Of a stretch of 64,000 nt of DNA, positions 44,192 to 53,099 are shown in pieces. This DNA is from CAZHRC01 sp964533865 (GTDB taxonomy: Bacteria > Bacillota > Clostridia > Tissierellales > Peptoniphilaceae): NCBI GenBank assembly GCA_964533865.1, contig CAZHRC010000008.1, positions 27,213 through 91,212 of the forward strand. Reading direction: 5' to 3'. A program made the translations under genes and the position numbers. Within the stretch, counting starts at the first letter, position 1, and every line of letters starts with the position of its first letter. Below the pieces are notes generated by a model. The model did no database searches, was not told the origin of the DNA, and saw nothing but the letters and a program-made list of their open reading frames with translations.

Positions 44192-45469
44192 CTATTTATT
44201 TAAAAAGCCCTTGTAGTGACGCATTTGAAGCATCGCTTCAAGTTGCTTAATCGTTTCGAGTACAACACCGACAACGATGATTACCGCTGTTCCACCGAAC
44301 TGAATTTGCAGTTGGAAGATACTGGATAGTATCGTCGGTAGAGATGACAATAATGCCAGTACCACCGCACCAATAATGGTGATTCGATTTGATATACGCG
44401 ACAAGAAATCACTTGTCGGACGACCTGGACGAATGCCCGGGATAAATCCACCATATTGCTGTAGGTTCTTCGCGTATTCTACCGTGTTAAATTGAACAGC
44501 CGTGTAGAAATAGGCAAACATGATGATTAAGGCTATATTGATTATGGAGTAGACGTAAACGCCCACGGTTCCTTGAGTGGTCATGTACTCAGTGATCCAT
44601 TTGCGCACACCTTCGCTTGTTAATAACGCGATGGTCTGTGGCAATGCTAGAATAGCAGACGAGAAGATAACCGGCATAACACCAGCCATGTTCACTTTGA
44701 TTGGAATGTGAGTCGATTGACCGCCGTACATTTTACGACCGACCACGCGCTTAGCGTACTGCACTGGGATCTTGCGTTCCCCTTCATTGATCATAACGAC
44801 CAATGCGACGATGGCGATGATGATAATCAACATGGCAATCGCTGCGATGATATTGATGCTGCCAGCGGTCAGTCCCATAATCCATTGGTAAATACTAGGG
44901 ATCAAACCTGAGACGATACCGACAAAGATGATCATTGAAGTGCCGTTGCCTACGCCGTGCTCTGTGATCAGATCAGCAAGCCAAACGAGGAACATGGTTC
45001 CCGCTACTAAGGTGATGATTATCGCAGCACCTTGTAGTGCGCCTTGAGCGACGATGGCGTTTCTAAACAGTCCTTGGGTCACAGCTGAACCTTGGATCAC
45101 TGCGAGAAGCAATGCGGTAAAGCGCGTGATTTTTTGGATTTTTTTGCGCCCTTCTTCACCCTCTTTAGAGAGTTCCTCAAGTTGAGGGATGGCAATCGTC
45201 AACAGTTGGATGACGATGGAGGCGGTGATATAAGGTCCAATGCTCAGGGCGAATACGCTAAACTGCTCTAAGCTTCCGCCGGAGAACATGTTTAGAAAAT
45301 CGAGTAACCCACCCTGATTAGATTGCATCACTTGAGCAATCAGTTCCTTATTGATAAAGGGGACCGGGATGGCATTACCTAATCTGAACACCAAGAACAT
45401 GAGAGCGGTAAAAATCAGTTTTTTACGAATTTCCTCGACTTTCCAGGCGTTCCTTAAGGTTTGTAGCAT
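44192..45469 (-). CDS. secY: Protein translocase subunit SecY
   Basis: The 425-residue channel subunit of the Sec translocon, with ten spans. FRLGNAIPVPFINKE (near 30-44), GGSLEQFSVFALSIGPYITASIVIQLL and INEGERKIPVQYAKR are diagnostic. It is the last spc-operon gene before the KOW/infA segment; the start abuts the rplO stop. Confidence 0.98.
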   Translation of the reverse strand: MLQTLRNAWKVEEIRKKLIFTALMFLVFRLGNAIPVPFINKELIAQVMQSNQGGLLDFLNMFSGGSLEQFSVFALSIGPYITASIVIQLLTIAIPQLEELSKEGEEGRKKIQKITRFTALLLAVIQGSAVTQGLFRNAIVAQGALQGAAIIITLVAGTMFLVWLADLITEHGVGNGTSMIIFVGIVSGLIPSIYQWIMGLTAGSINIIAAIAMLIIIIAIVALVVMINEGERKIPVQYAKRVVGRKMYGGQSTHIPIKVNMAGVMPVIFSSAILALPQTIALLTSEGVRKWITEYMTTQGTVGVYVYSIINIALIIMFAYFYTAVQFNTVEYAKNLQQYGGFIPGIRPGRPTSDFLSRISNRITIIGAVVLALLSSLPTILSSIFQLQIQFGGTAVIIVVGVVLETIKQLEAMLQMRHYKGFLNK

Positions 45470-45919
45470 CTAAATCACCTCTACCTTTCCCCCCCGTGCC
45501 ACGATTTTTTCTTCGGCACTCTTAGTGAATTTTTGGGCTTTAACAGTGATTCGCTTTTCTAGTTCCCCATTGCCAAGGATTTTGATGCCATCCTTTGCCT
45601 TGGATTTTTTGACGATTCCCGCTTCAAACAGAATTTCTGGTGTGATGATCGAGTCGTCGTCAAAACGATTCAATACGTCGATGTTGATGATGGCGTATTG
45701 TTTTGCGAATATATTGGTGAAGCCGCGTTTAGGAAGTCTTCTGAACAGTGGCATTTGGCCACCCTCAAATCCTGGGCGAACTCCGCCACCTGAACGGGAG
45801 TTTTGGCCACCGGTACCGCGACCAGAAAATTTGCCCCAGCCTGAACCGTGACCGCGACCAAGTCGCTTTTTCTTCTGGACTTTACCGCCCCTAGCGGGTT
45901 GTAAGTTGTGTAGTTTCAT
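45470..45919 (-). CDS. rplO: 50S ribosomal protein L15
   Basis: 149 residues. MKLHNLQPARGGKVQKKKRLGRGHGSGWGKFSGRGTGGQNSRSGGGVRPGFEGGQMPL (read in part) is the glycine/arginine-rich RNA-binding extension; the globular domain follows. Spc operon order rpmD-rplO-secY is kept. Confidence 0.98.
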   Translation of the reverse strand: MKLHNLQPARGGKVQKKKRLGRGHGSGWGKFSGRGTGGQNSRSGGGVRPGFEGGQMPLFRRLPKRGFTNIFAKQYAIINIDVLNRFDDDSIITPEILFEAGIVKKSKAKDGIKILGNGELEKRITVKAQKFTKSAEEKIVARGGKVEVI

Positions 45920-45932
45920 TGTGTCCGCCTCC

Positions 45933-46115
45933 CTAGTTCAATTCTTCTACTTTAAGCATAAAGTGGATACTGTCGATCATTCCGCGAATGGCAGGGTTGT
46001 CTTCGTGGACGACTTCATGGCCGATTTTGCGTAGACCAAGTGCCTCAACAGTGCGTTTATGCTTTTCTAAACGTCCAATTTTGCTTTTTACAAGCGTAAT
46101 TTTTAATTGGCCCAT
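45933..46115 (-). CDS. rpmD: 50S ribosomal protein L30
   Basis: 60 residues; LKITLVKSKIGRLEKHKRT and ALGLRKIGHEVVHEDNPAIRGMI identify it. Normal length for the bacterial form. Confidence 0.98.
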   Translation of the reverse strand: MGQLKITLVKSKIGRLEKHKRTVEALGLRKIGHEVVHEDNPAIRGMIDSIHFMLKVEELN

Positions 46116-46129
46116 AAACTATTACCCTC

Positions 46130-46636
46130 CTATCCTAAGATTTCTTCGACGGTTTTACCGCGTTTCTTAGCGACCATCTCTACGGTACTCAAGTTTGTGA
46201 TGGCTTCCATTGTTGCGTTAACCACATTTCTTGGGTTACTGGTCCCTAAGGATTTAGAACGTACATCGCGGATACCTGCCAGCTCGCATACGGCACGAAC
46301 CGGTCCACCTGCGATAACCCCAGTACCTGGTGTTGCAGGCTTTAACAATACTCTACCCGCACCGTAGACTCCGGTGATTTCGTGTGGAATTGTAGTTCCA
46401 ACCAACGGTACTAGGACGACATTCTTCTTAGCGTCTTCAGTGCCTTTGCGGATGGCTTCTGGTACTTCTTGAGCCTTGCCTACGCCGACTCCAACGTGTC
46501 CTCTGCCATCGCCTACTACCACAAGGGCTGAGAAACGCATGGTGCGTCCGCCTTTTACAACCTTGGATACTCGGTTGATACTGACGACTCTCTCTTCAAG
46601 CTCTAATTGATCAACGTCTTGCTTTAAAAGTTTCAA
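46130..46636 (-). CDS. rpsE: 30S ribosomal protein S5
   Basis: 168 residues with the dsRNA-binding-like N-terminal domain (ERVVSINRVSKVVKGGRTMRFSALVVVGD) and the C-terminal domain with GVYGAGRVLLKPATPGTGVIAGG. It lies at the mRNA entry and affects fidelity. Confidence 0.99.
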   Translation of the reverse strand: MKLLKQDVDQLELEERVVSINRVSKVVKGGRTMRFSALVVVGDGRGHVGVGVGKAQEVPEAIRKGTEDAKKNVVLVPLVGTTIPHEITGVYGAGRVLLKPATPGTGVIAGGPVRAVCELAGIRDVRSKSLGTSNPRNVVNATMEAITNLSTVEMVAKKRGKTVEEILG

Positions 46637-46652
46637 TAGTTCTCCTCCCTTG

Positions 46653-47021
46653 CTAGAATTTTAATCCGGCTTCACGAGCCGCATCGGCTAGTATTTGAAC
46701 TTTGCCGTGATATTGGTAACCTGAACGGTCAAATACAACCGATTCAATTCCCTTTTCCAGCGCTCTTTTTGCAACCAATTCGCCGACAGCTTTTGCTGCG
46801 TCTTTATTGGAGCAGGACGCCAACGTTCCCTTTAAATCTTTACCCAAAGTGGATGCTGAAACGATGGTCGATCCATTTGTATCGTCAATGATTTGCGCAT
46901 AAATGTTCGTATTGCTCTTATATACTGCCAGTCTAGGTCTTTCAGAAGTCCCGGACAGATTCTTACGAACTCTCGCGTGACGAGCACGCCTGTTGCCGTT
47001 TTTGTTTATTTTCTTAAGCAC
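46653..47021 (-). CDS. rplR: 50S ribosomal protein L18
   Basis: 122 residues. RKNLSGTSERPRLAVYKSNTNIYAQIID and VVFDRSGYQYHGKVQILADAAREAGLKF are diagnostic. It binds 5S rRNA with L5. Confidence 0.99.
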   Translation of the reverse strand: MLKKINKNGNRRARHARVRKNLSGTSERPRLAVYKSNTNIYAQIIDDTNGSTIVSASTLGKDLKGTLASCSNKDAAKAVGELVAKRALEKGIESVVFDRSGYQYHGKVQILADAAREAGLKF

Positions 47022-47037
47022 GTGTCCTCACTCCTTC

Positions 47038-47577
47038 CTATTTACCTGTTTTACCGACTTTTCTGCGGATGATTTCATCAGAGTACTTCACGCCCTTACC
47101 TTTATATGGCTCTGGCTTACGGTAGTCTCTGAGTTTAGATGCGTAGTTGCCCACTTGTTGTTTGCTGATTCCACGAACAATAATGGTATTCGCATCTGGT
47201 ACTTCTGTTTCGATCCCTTGAGGATCATCGAGCTCGATCGGGTGAGAGAAACCAAGAGCAAGTACTAATTTCTTTCCTTGTTTGGATGCACGATACCCTG
47301 TACCGATGATTTGTAGTGTTTTAGAATATCCGTTGACCACACCTTCGACCATGTTAGCGATCAGGCTTCTGGACAATCCGTGAACGGATTTGTGCCATTT
47401 TGATTCGTCAGGACGAGCGACGGTCAATACGTTGTCTTCTATTGTAATGGTGAGATCCCTATCGATTTGTTCAGATAAAGCACCTTTTGGTCCTTTAACC
47501 TCTACAAAGTTAGTATCACTGACTGCGATGTCGACGCCAGCAGGAATATCGATGGGTTTTAGTCCAATTCTTGACAT
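47038..47577 (-). CDS. rplF: 50S ribosomal protein L6
   Basis: 179 residues in two repeated domains. SRIGLKPIDIPAGVDI, VKGPKGALSEQ and the C-terminal KPEPYKGKGVKYSDEIIRRKVGKTGK are diagnostic. Confidence 0.99.
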   Translation of the reverse strand: MSRIGLKPIDIPAGVDIAVSDTNFVEVKGPKGALSEQIDRDLTITIEDNVLTVARPDESKWHKSVHGLSRSLIANMVEGVVNGYSKTLQIIGTGYRASKQGKKLVLALGFSHPIELDDPQGIETEVPDANTIIVRGISKQQVGNYASKLRDYRKPEPYKGKGVKYSDEIIRRKVGKTGK

Positions 47578-47604
47578 GACTTTTCCTCCTCTATTCTCTT
47601 TGGC

Positions 47605-48000
47605 TTACCAAACGTAGCAGATCACTTCGCCGCCGATGCTGTTGTTACGAGCAGCGCGGTCAGTCATGACGCCTTTGGAAGTCGAAATAATCGCAATACC
47701 TAGTCCACCGAGTACCTTTGGCACTTCGTTGCCTTTGACGTAAACGCGAAGGCCTGGTTTGGAAATGCGTTTGATACCGGAAATGACGCGATCTTCATTT
47801 TCATCGTATTTCAAATCGACGGTAATCATTCCTTGTTTGTTGTCTTCAGTTACATTATAACCTTTTATATAACCCTCTTCCAAGAGGATTTGAGCCAGGT
47901 CTTTCTTAATATTGGACGCTGGAATCTCCACAGAAGCGTGTTTTGCACTGTTGCCGTTGCGGATTCTCGAAAGCATATCCGCGATTGGGTCTGTCATCAT
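47605..48000 (-). CDS. rpsH: 30S ribosomal protein S8
   Basis: 131 residues. TDPIADMLSRIRNGN, RVYVKGNEVPKVLGGLGIAIISTSKGVMTDRAAR and GGEVICYVW are diagnostic. In E. coli it represses the spc operon. Two adjacent ATGs follow GAGGAGG; the first has the better spacing. Confidence 0.99.
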   Translation of the reverse strand: MMTDPIADMLSRIRNGNSAKHASVEIPASNIKKDLAQILLEEGYIKGYNVTEDNKQGMITVDLKYDENEDRVISGIKRISKPGLRVYVKGNEVPKVLGGLGIAIISTSKGVMTDRAARNNSIGGEVICYVW

Positions 48001-48023
48001 AGTTTGTTACCTCCTCTTAAAGA

Positions 48024-48209
48024 TTACCAGCTTGCCTTTTTCACACCTGGAATTGCGCCTTTGTATGCCAATTCTCTAAAGCAGATACGGCAGATCCCGT
48101 ATTTTCTCAAATACGCGTGGGGTCGTCCGCAGATTTTACATCTGGTATATGCGCGAGTACTAAACTTCGCCGGTCTTTTTTGCTTAGCAATCATCGATTT
48201 CTTAGCCAT
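48024..48209 (-). CDS. rpsN: 30S ribosomal protein S14, zinc type
   Basis: 61 residues. The zinc ligands are in RCKICGRPHAYLRKYGICRICF (Cys-X2-Cys ... Cys-X2-Cys), so this is the short zinc-dependent form; a zinc-independent paralogue, if any, is elsewhere. Confidence 0.99.
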   Translation of the reverse strand: MAKKSMIAKQKRPAKFSTRAYTRCKICGRPHAYLRKYGICRICFRELAYKGAIPGVKKASW

Positions 48210-48227
48210 TTAAAGATGTTCCTCCTC

Positions 48228-48770
48228 TTACTTTTTGAAAGGCATGCCCATACGCTCTAAAAACGCTTTGGACTCCTCGTCGGTTTTCGCCGTAGTGACG
48301 ACGATAATATCCATACCGCGGATTTGATCGACTTTATCGTACTCGATTTCTGGGAAGATCAACTGTTCTTTGATCCCCAGTGCGTAGTTGCCTCTGCCGT
48401 CGAAGGACGATGGGTTAACCCCTCTAAAGTCGCGTACACGAGGAAGGGAGATGTTCATCAATTTATCTAAAAAATCGTACATTTTTTCGCCGCGTAGTGT
48501 TACCTTGGTACCAATCGCCATGCCTTCACGAAGTTTGAAGTTCGCAATGGATTTACGCGCTTTGGTAATAACAGGTTTTTGTCCAGTGATGATGGTTAAA
48601 TCACCTACAGCGGACTCTAGGGCTTTTGGATTGTCCTTAGCTTCGCCAACGCCGATGTTGACCACGACCTTTTCAAGCTTAGGCACTTCCATTACATTTC
48701 TGTATTGAAACTGCTCCATTAGAGCAGGAACGACTTCTTTAGTGTATTTTTCTTTTAATCTGGAAGTCAC
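48228..48770 (-). CDS. rplE: 50S ribosomal protein L5
   Basis: 180 residues. VVPALMEQFQYRNVMEVPKLEKVVVNIGVGEA, ITGQKPVITKARKSIANFKLREG and GMDIIVVTTAKTDEESKAFL are diagnostic. Binds 5S rRNA. Confidence 0.99.
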   Translation of the reverse strand: MTSRLKEKYTKEVVPALMEQFQYRNVMEVPKLEKVVVNIGVGEAKDNPKALESAVGDLTIITGQKPVITKARKSIANFKLREGMAIGTKVTLRGEKMYDFLDKLMNISLPRVRDFRGVNPSSFDGRGNYALGIKEQLIFPEIEYDKVDQIRGMDIIVVTTAKTDEESKAFLERMGMPFKK

Positions 48771-48789
48771 TAATGATTCCTCCTTTCCT

Positions 48790-49113
48790 TTACTTGTCTA
48801 GTTGTTCGCCGCACTTGGAGCAAACGCGAACTTTTTTCCCGTTGTCGAGAATTTTCTTAGAAGTTCTTACGCCTTTATCACACTTGGGGCAGAACAAAAG
48901 GACGTTGGATGCGTTGATCGCACCTTCGCTTTTGACGATGCCGCCTTGTTGATTAGCGCCTTGCGGTTTTTTATGTCTTGTAAGAATGTTAACGCCTTCA
49001 ACGATGACGCGATCCATCTTTGGGAAAGCATTGAGCACCTTGCCGGTCGCTCCTTTGTTCTTTCCTGCGATAACTTGTACTTTATCTCCGGTTTTTACGT
49101 GCATTCCTGCCAC
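48790..49113 (-). CDS. rplX: 50S ribosomal protein L24
   Basis: 107 residues with a KOW motif (GDKVQVIAGKNKGATGKVL). The C-terminal part has CPKCDKGVRTSKKI...VCSKCGEQLDK, a Cys4 zinc-ribbon-like site found in many Firmicutes L24s. It is an assembly initiator. Confidence 0.98.
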   Translation of the reverse strand: MAGMHVKTGDKVQVIAGKNKGATGKVLNAFPKMDRVIVEGVNILTRHKKPQGANQQGGIVKSEGAINASNVLLFCPKCDKGVRTSKKILDNGKKVRVCSKCGEQLDK

Positions 49114-49116
49114 CTC

Positions 49117-49485
49117 CTATAATACTTCCGGCGCCAGTGAGATGATTCTCATGAAACCACCAGACCGAAGCTCACGCGTGACAGGTCCAAATATACGCGT
49201 TCCCACCGGGGACTTATCATCTTTTACGATAACGGCTGCGTTATCATCAAATTTTATATACGTTCCGTCTGTACGTTTAACACCAGTGGATGTTCTCACG
49301 ATAACGGCTTTTACAATCTCGCCTTTCTTAACAACTCCACCAGGCGTTGCGCTTTTAACCGTACAAACGACGATGTCTCCGACATTTGCATATCTGCGGC
49401 CAGTACCACCCAAAACTCGAATGACTAAAAGCTCGCGCGCACCGGAATTGTCAGCGACTCTCATACGACTCTCTACTTGAATCAT
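49117..49485 (-). CDS. rplN: 50S ribosomal protein L14
   Basis: 122 residues, the usual bacterial length. MIQVESRMRVADNSGARELLVIRVLGG and RTDGTYIKFDDNAAVIVKDDKSPVGTRIFGPVTREL are diagnostic. Start of the spc segment in the classical layout. Confidence 0.99.
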   Translation of the reverse strand: MIQVESRMRVADNSGARELLVIRVLGGTGRRYANVGDIVVCTVKSATPGGVVKKGEIVKAVIVRTSTGVKRTDGTYIKFDDNAAVIVKDDKSPVGTRIFGPVTRELRSGGFMRIISLAPEVL

Positions 49486-49510
49486 TGAAACCCTCCTTAA
49501 CTAGCGAAAT

Positions 49511-49765
49511 CTATTTCGCTTTTTCCAGTATTTCTACAAGGCGCCATCTTTTGTCTTTCGACAGGGGTCTTGTTTCCATAATTTCTACGATATCTCCGAT
49601 GCTCGCTTCGTTCGCTTCATCGTGAGCCTTAAATTTATTGGTTTTTGCGATCATTTTGTGGTAAACCGGATGTTTAACCTTTGTCTTTGTCGCAACGACG
49701 ATGGTCTTTTCCATTTTATCGGAAACGACTACACCAGTCATGGTTTTTCTTTTATTTCTTTCCAT
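49511..49765 (-). CDS. rpsQ: 30S ribosomal protein S17
   Basis: 84 residues from ATG 49765. MERNKRKTMTGVVVSDKMEKTIVV and DIVEIMETRPLSKDKRWRLVEILEKAK are diagnostic. The open frame continues upstream into rpmC and is not used. Confidence 0.99.
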   Translation of the reverse strand: MERNKRKTMTGVVVSDKMEKTIVVATKTKVKHPVYHKMIAKTNKFKAHDEANEASIGDIVEIMETRPLSKDKRWRLVEILEKAK

Positions 49766-49769
49766 CGGG

Positions 49770-49976
49770 TTAAGCCTCCTTGCTAACTGCAAGCTCGCGC
49801 TCGCGAGCAATGGTCTTTACGCGTGCAATGTCTTTTTTAACATTTCCGATGGCATTGGGGTTTTCAAGTTGGCCCGTTGCCGATTGGAAGCGTAAGTTAA
49901 ACAGCTCCGCCTTCAAATCGTGTAACTTTTTATTTAAGTCCGCATCGGACATTTTTCGAATTTCAGCAGGTTTCAT
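49770..49976 (-). CDS. rpmC: 50S ribosomal protein L29
   Basis: 68 residues. MKPAEIRKMSDADLNKKLHDLKAELFNLRFQSATGQLENP (read in part) is the helical-hairpin L29. Its ATG shares one base with the rplP stop (TAATG). It sits at the peptide exit. Confidence 0.98.
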   Translation of the reverse strand: MKPAEIRKMSDADLNKKLHDLKAELFNLRFQSATGQLENPNAIGNVKKDIARVKTIARERELAVSKEA

Positions 49977-50413
49977 TAAGCTTCACCGTCCTTCTCACTT
50001 TGAGCCTCTAGGCGGCTGATAAACTTCGTTTTGATCGGAAGTTTGTGTGCTGCAAGTCTCATCGCTTCTCTTGCAATGTCTTCTGGTACTCCGCCCATTT
50101 CGAACATGACGCGGCCTGGTTTGACCACCGCTACCCAATATTCAGGCGCACCTTTACCAGAACCCATGCGCACTTCTGCCGGTTTCTTGGTTACAGGCTT
50201 GTCTGGGAATACTTTAATCCAGATATTACCACCACGTTTGATGTGTCTTGTCATCGCACGTCTAGCGGATTCTATTTGATTCGCAGTAATCCATGAAGGT
50301 TCTAGTGCTTGTAGACCAAAGTCACCATAGGTCAATTGATTGCCCTTTTGTGCTTTGCCCTTCATGCGTCCGCGATGGACTCTACGATATTTTACTCTTT
50401 TAGGCATTAACAT
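49976..50413 (-). CDS. rplP: 50S ribosomal protein L16
   Basis: 145 residues. MLMPKRVKYRRVHRGRM, ITANQIESARRAMTRHIKRGG and GKGAPEYWVAVVKPGRVMFEMGGV are diagnostic. Two in-frame ATGs (50413 and 50407) follow AAGGAGG; either fits. Confidence 0.99.
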   Translation of the reverse strand: MLMPKRVKYRRVHRGRMKGKAQKGNQLTYGDFGLQALEPSWITANQIESARRAMTRHIKRGGNIWIKVFPDKPVTKKPAEVRMGSGKGAPEYWVAVVKPGRVMFEMGGVPEDIAREAMRLAAHKLPIKTKFISRLEAQSEKDGEA

Positions 50414-50439
50414 GGAACGTCCTCCTTCCGGTCGAGACC

Positions 50440-51204
50440 CTAAGCGCCTGGATTTGCCTTTCCTCTGGCGCCGGCACCGGTGTTTCTCTTTGCATTAGTA
50501 TTTCTTTTTCTGTCGTTACGTCTTCTCGAATCTCTTTCGCGCTTTGGCGGTTTGATTTCAGGGGCTGCTTTTTGTCCTGGAAGCACTTCACCCTTGTAAA
50601 TCCAAACTTTAACCCCTAGTTTTCCATAGGTGGTGTCCGCTTCAGCGAATCCGTATTCGATATCGGCGCGCAGTGTTTGTAGTGGAATCGTACCTTCGCT
50701 ATAGCCTTCGCTTCTAGCGATGTCCGCGCCGCCTAAACGACCGCTGACCATGGTTTTAATTCCTTTTGCTCCAGCGCGCATGCTGCGTTGGATGGATTGT
50801 TTCATTGCGCGACGGAAAGTAATACGACGCTCCAATTGGCTGGCGATGCTTTCTGCGACGAGTTGCGCATTCACATCTGGGTTTTTGATTTCTTCGACAT
50901 TGACGATAACGGATTTGCCCGTTAATTTTTGAATCTTGCCTTTTAGCACTTCGACACCAGCTCCGCCTTTGCCGATGACCATTCCTGGTTTAGCGGTAAA
51001 GATGGTCACTTTGATGCGATTCGCTGCGCGCTCGATTTCTATTTTAGAAACGCCGGAGAGAAATTGGTCTTTTTTAACGAATTCACGAATTTTATGATCT
51101 TCAACCAATAAATCGCCGAAGTCCTTTTTATCTGCAAACCACTTGGAGTCCCAGTCTTTGATGACGCCGACTCTCAAGCCGTGTGGATTAACTTTTTGGC
51201 CCAT
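50440..51204 (-). CDS. rpsC: 30S ribosomal protein S3
   Basis: 254 residues. MGQKVNPHGLRVGVIKDWDSKWFADKK, the KH motif GMVIGKGGAGVEVLKGKI and YGFAEADTTYGKLGVKVWIYKGEVLPG are diagnostic. The tail is extended and rich in Arg, Asn and Gly (about 218-254), longer than the usual 210-230 residue chain. Confidence 0.99.
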   Translation of the reverse strand: MGQKVNPHGLRVGVIKDWDSKWFADKKDFGDLLVEDHKIREFVKKDQFLSGVSKIEIERAANRIKVTIFTAKPGMVIGKGGAGVEVLKGKIQKLTGKSVIVNVEEIKNPDVNAQLVAESIASQLERRITFRRAMKQSIQRSMRAGAKGIKTMVSGRLGGADIARSEGYSEGTIPLQTLRADIEYGFAEADTTYGKLGVKVWIYKGEVLPGQKAAPEIKPPKRERDSRRRNDRKRNTNAKRNTGAGARGKANPGA

Positions 51205-51221
51205 TTTTTATGATTCCCCCC

Positions 51222-51557
51222 TTAGTCTCTTTCTTTGACAACCACGCCGATGTGTGCGGAGCGTTTCAGGATAGGATACGCCATCCCTTTCGCTTTTGGT
51301 CGCCATCTTTTCATCACTGGTGCATCATTGGCAAATGCTTGAGATACAATCAGTGCATCGCGATCGAGACCGAAGTTGTTTTCTGCATTGGCAATCGCGG
51401 AGTTCAATACTTTTTCAAGAATGCGCGCACCTTTTTTAGGTGTAAAGCGAAGGATGTTCAACGCTTCATCCACGTTCTTGCCACGGATTTCCTTACAAAT
51501 GTAATGTACCTTTAAGGGAGAGATTCTTTCATATTTTGCAATAGCTCTAGCTTCCAT
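51222..51557 (-). CDS. rplV: 50S ribosomal protein L22
   Basis: 111 residues. MEARAIAKYERISPLKVHYICKEIRGKNVDEAL and AIANAENNFGLDRDALIVSQAF are diagnostic; the beta-hairpin that lines the exit tunnel follows. Of two adjacent ATGs, 51557 has the better spacing from AAGGAG. Confidence 0.98.
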   Translation of the reverse strand: MEARAIAKYERISPLKVHYICKEIRGKNVDEALNILRFTPKKGARILEKVLNSAIANAENNFGLDRDALIVSQAFANDAPVMKRWRPKAKGMAYPILKRSAHIGVVVKERD

Positions 51558-51570
51558 CATCTACTCCTTT

Positions 51571-51858
51571 CTACCTTCTCACTTGACTGGTCTTGTCGGA
51601 CTTGCCTGCGTGACCTCTGAAGGTACGAGTCGGTACGAATTCACCAAGTTTATGGCCAACCATGTCTTCTGTAATATAAATTGGCACGTGTTTTCTGCCA
51701 TCGTGTACGGCTATTGTATGACCGACGAAATCCGGGAAAATAGTGGATCGACGAGACCATGTTTTAATGACCTTCTTGTCGTTTTTCTCGTTTAACACTT
51801 CCACCTTTTTCATCAAATGATCGTCGCAAAAAGGTCCTTTTTTAAGAGATCTGCTCAT
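51571..51858 (-). CDS. rpsS: 30S ribosomal protein S19
   Basis: 95 residues. MSRSLKKGPFCDDHLMKKVE, SRRSTIFPDFVGHTIAVHDGRKHVPIYITEDMVGHKLGEF and TRTFRGHAG are diagnostic. Confidence 0.99.
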   Translation of the reverse strand: MSRSLKKGPFCDDHLMKKVEVLNEKNDKKVIKTWSRRSTIFPDFVGHTIAVHDGRKHVPIYITEDMVGHKLGEFVPTRTFRGHAGKSDKTSQVRR

Positions 51859-51872
51859 TATGTCCTCCTCGC

Positions 51873-52703
51873 CTATTTCGTTCTTCTTCTGACGATGTAC
51901 TTATCAGACTTTTTGTTCTTATCGCGGGTCTTAAGTCCCAGTGCCGGTTTACCCCATGGTGTTGACGGAGCTGGACGACCGATTGGTGCGCGCCCTTCCC
52001 CACCACCGTGTGGATGGTCTACTGGGTTCATCGCCGAACCTCTAACGTGAGGACGTCTACCCATTTTGCGGTTACGACCAGCTTTACCAATCGTGATCAG
52101 CTCATGAGTGGTGTTTCCGACTTGACCTATCGTTGCACGACATTCCAAGTGGATCAGACGGAACTCGCCTGATGGAAGACGGAGTTGTGCGAAACGGCCT
52201 TCTTTAGCCATTAATTGCGCTTCAGCACCAGCTGTGCGCGCAAGTTGTCCGCCTTTGCCCGGCTTCATTTCGATGTTGTGTACCATGGTACCGACTGGAA
52301 TGTTTGCCAATGGCAATGCGTTTCCGATGACGATATCCGCTTCTGGGCCACTTTCTATCATATCGCCTACTTTAATGCCGTTTGGCGCTAAGATGTAGCG
52401 TTTTTCACCGTCGACATAGAAGATTAACGCGATGTTCGCTGAGCGGTTTGGATCGTATTCGATCGCTGCCACTTTTCCAGGGACACCATCTTTTCTACGT
52501 TTGAAGTCGATGATTCTGTATTTGCGTTTCACACCGCCGCCTCTAAAACGGATGGTGGTTCTACCTTTGTTATTTCTACCGCCTGATTGATTCAGGTCTG
52601 TAGTTAACGACTTTTCTGGCTTCGTCTTTGTGATCTCTTCGAAAGTGGAGACAGACATCGTACGAAGTCCAGGAGAAGTCGGTTTATACTTTCTAATAGC
52701 CAT
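51873..52703 (-). CDS. rplB: 50S ribosomal protein L2
   Basis: 276 residues. IRKYKPTSPGLRTMSVSTFEEIT, NNKGRTTIRFRGGGVKRKYRIIDFKR and RGSAMNPVDHPHGGGEGRAPIGRP carry the conserved His near the peptidyl-transferase centre. A 105-base spacer, larger than elsewhere in the cluster, precedes it. Confidence 0.99.
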   Translation of the reverse strand: MAIRKYKPTSPGLRTMSVSTFEEITKTKPEKSLTTDLNQSGGRNNKGRTTIRFRGGGVKRKYRIIDFKRRKDGVPGKVAAIEYDPNRSANIALIFYVDGEKRYILAPNGIKVGDMIESGPEADIVIGNALPLANIPVGTMVHNIEMKPGKGGQLARTAGAEAQLMAKEGRFAQLRLPSGEFRLIHLECRATIGQVGNTTHELITIGKAGRNRKMGRRPHVRGSAMNPVDHPHGGGEGRAPIGRPAPSTPWGKPALGLKTRDKNKKSDKYIVRRRTK

Positions 52704-52808
52704 GTGTATTCACTCCTTATCTGTGCTCGCGCGCCTTTACACGCCGCTGTGGTTTCGTCCACAACCTTAAAGGCTGAGCGGAAAATGTCTAATTGACGGT
52801 TGTACGGT

Positions 52809-53099
52809 CTACAGACCTTCGAAGAATTCAATCGTCTTGGAATCATCGGTCAACTTGACGATGGCCTTTTTCCAATCCGAGTTCTTTCCACGAGTCATGC
52901 CGACTCTTCTCGTTTTACCTCTGCGATTCATGGTGTTGACTTTTTCAACTTTAACGCCAAAAATAGTTTCTACCGCTTTCTTGATCTCAGACTTGTTTGC
53001 GCCTTTTGCCACTTTGAACGTGTATTTGTTCTCTTCCATTTGCTCCATGGATTGCTCAGTGACGATGGGGCTAATAATAATATCGTAAGCGTTCAACAT
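52809..53099 (-). CDS. rplW: 50S ribosomal protein L23
   Basis: 96 residues. YDIIISPIVTEQSMEQMEENKYTFKVAKGANKSEIKKAVE and VNTMNRRGKTRRVGMTRGKNSDWKKAIVKL are diagnostic. It is the docking site for trigger factor and SRP at the exit. Start shares one base with the rplD stop. Confidence 0.99.
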   Translation of the reverse strand: MLNAYDIIISPIVTEQSMEQMEENKYTFKVAKGANKSEIKKAVETIFGVKVEKVNTMNRRGKTRRVGMTRGKNSDWKKAIVKLTDDSKTIEFFEGL

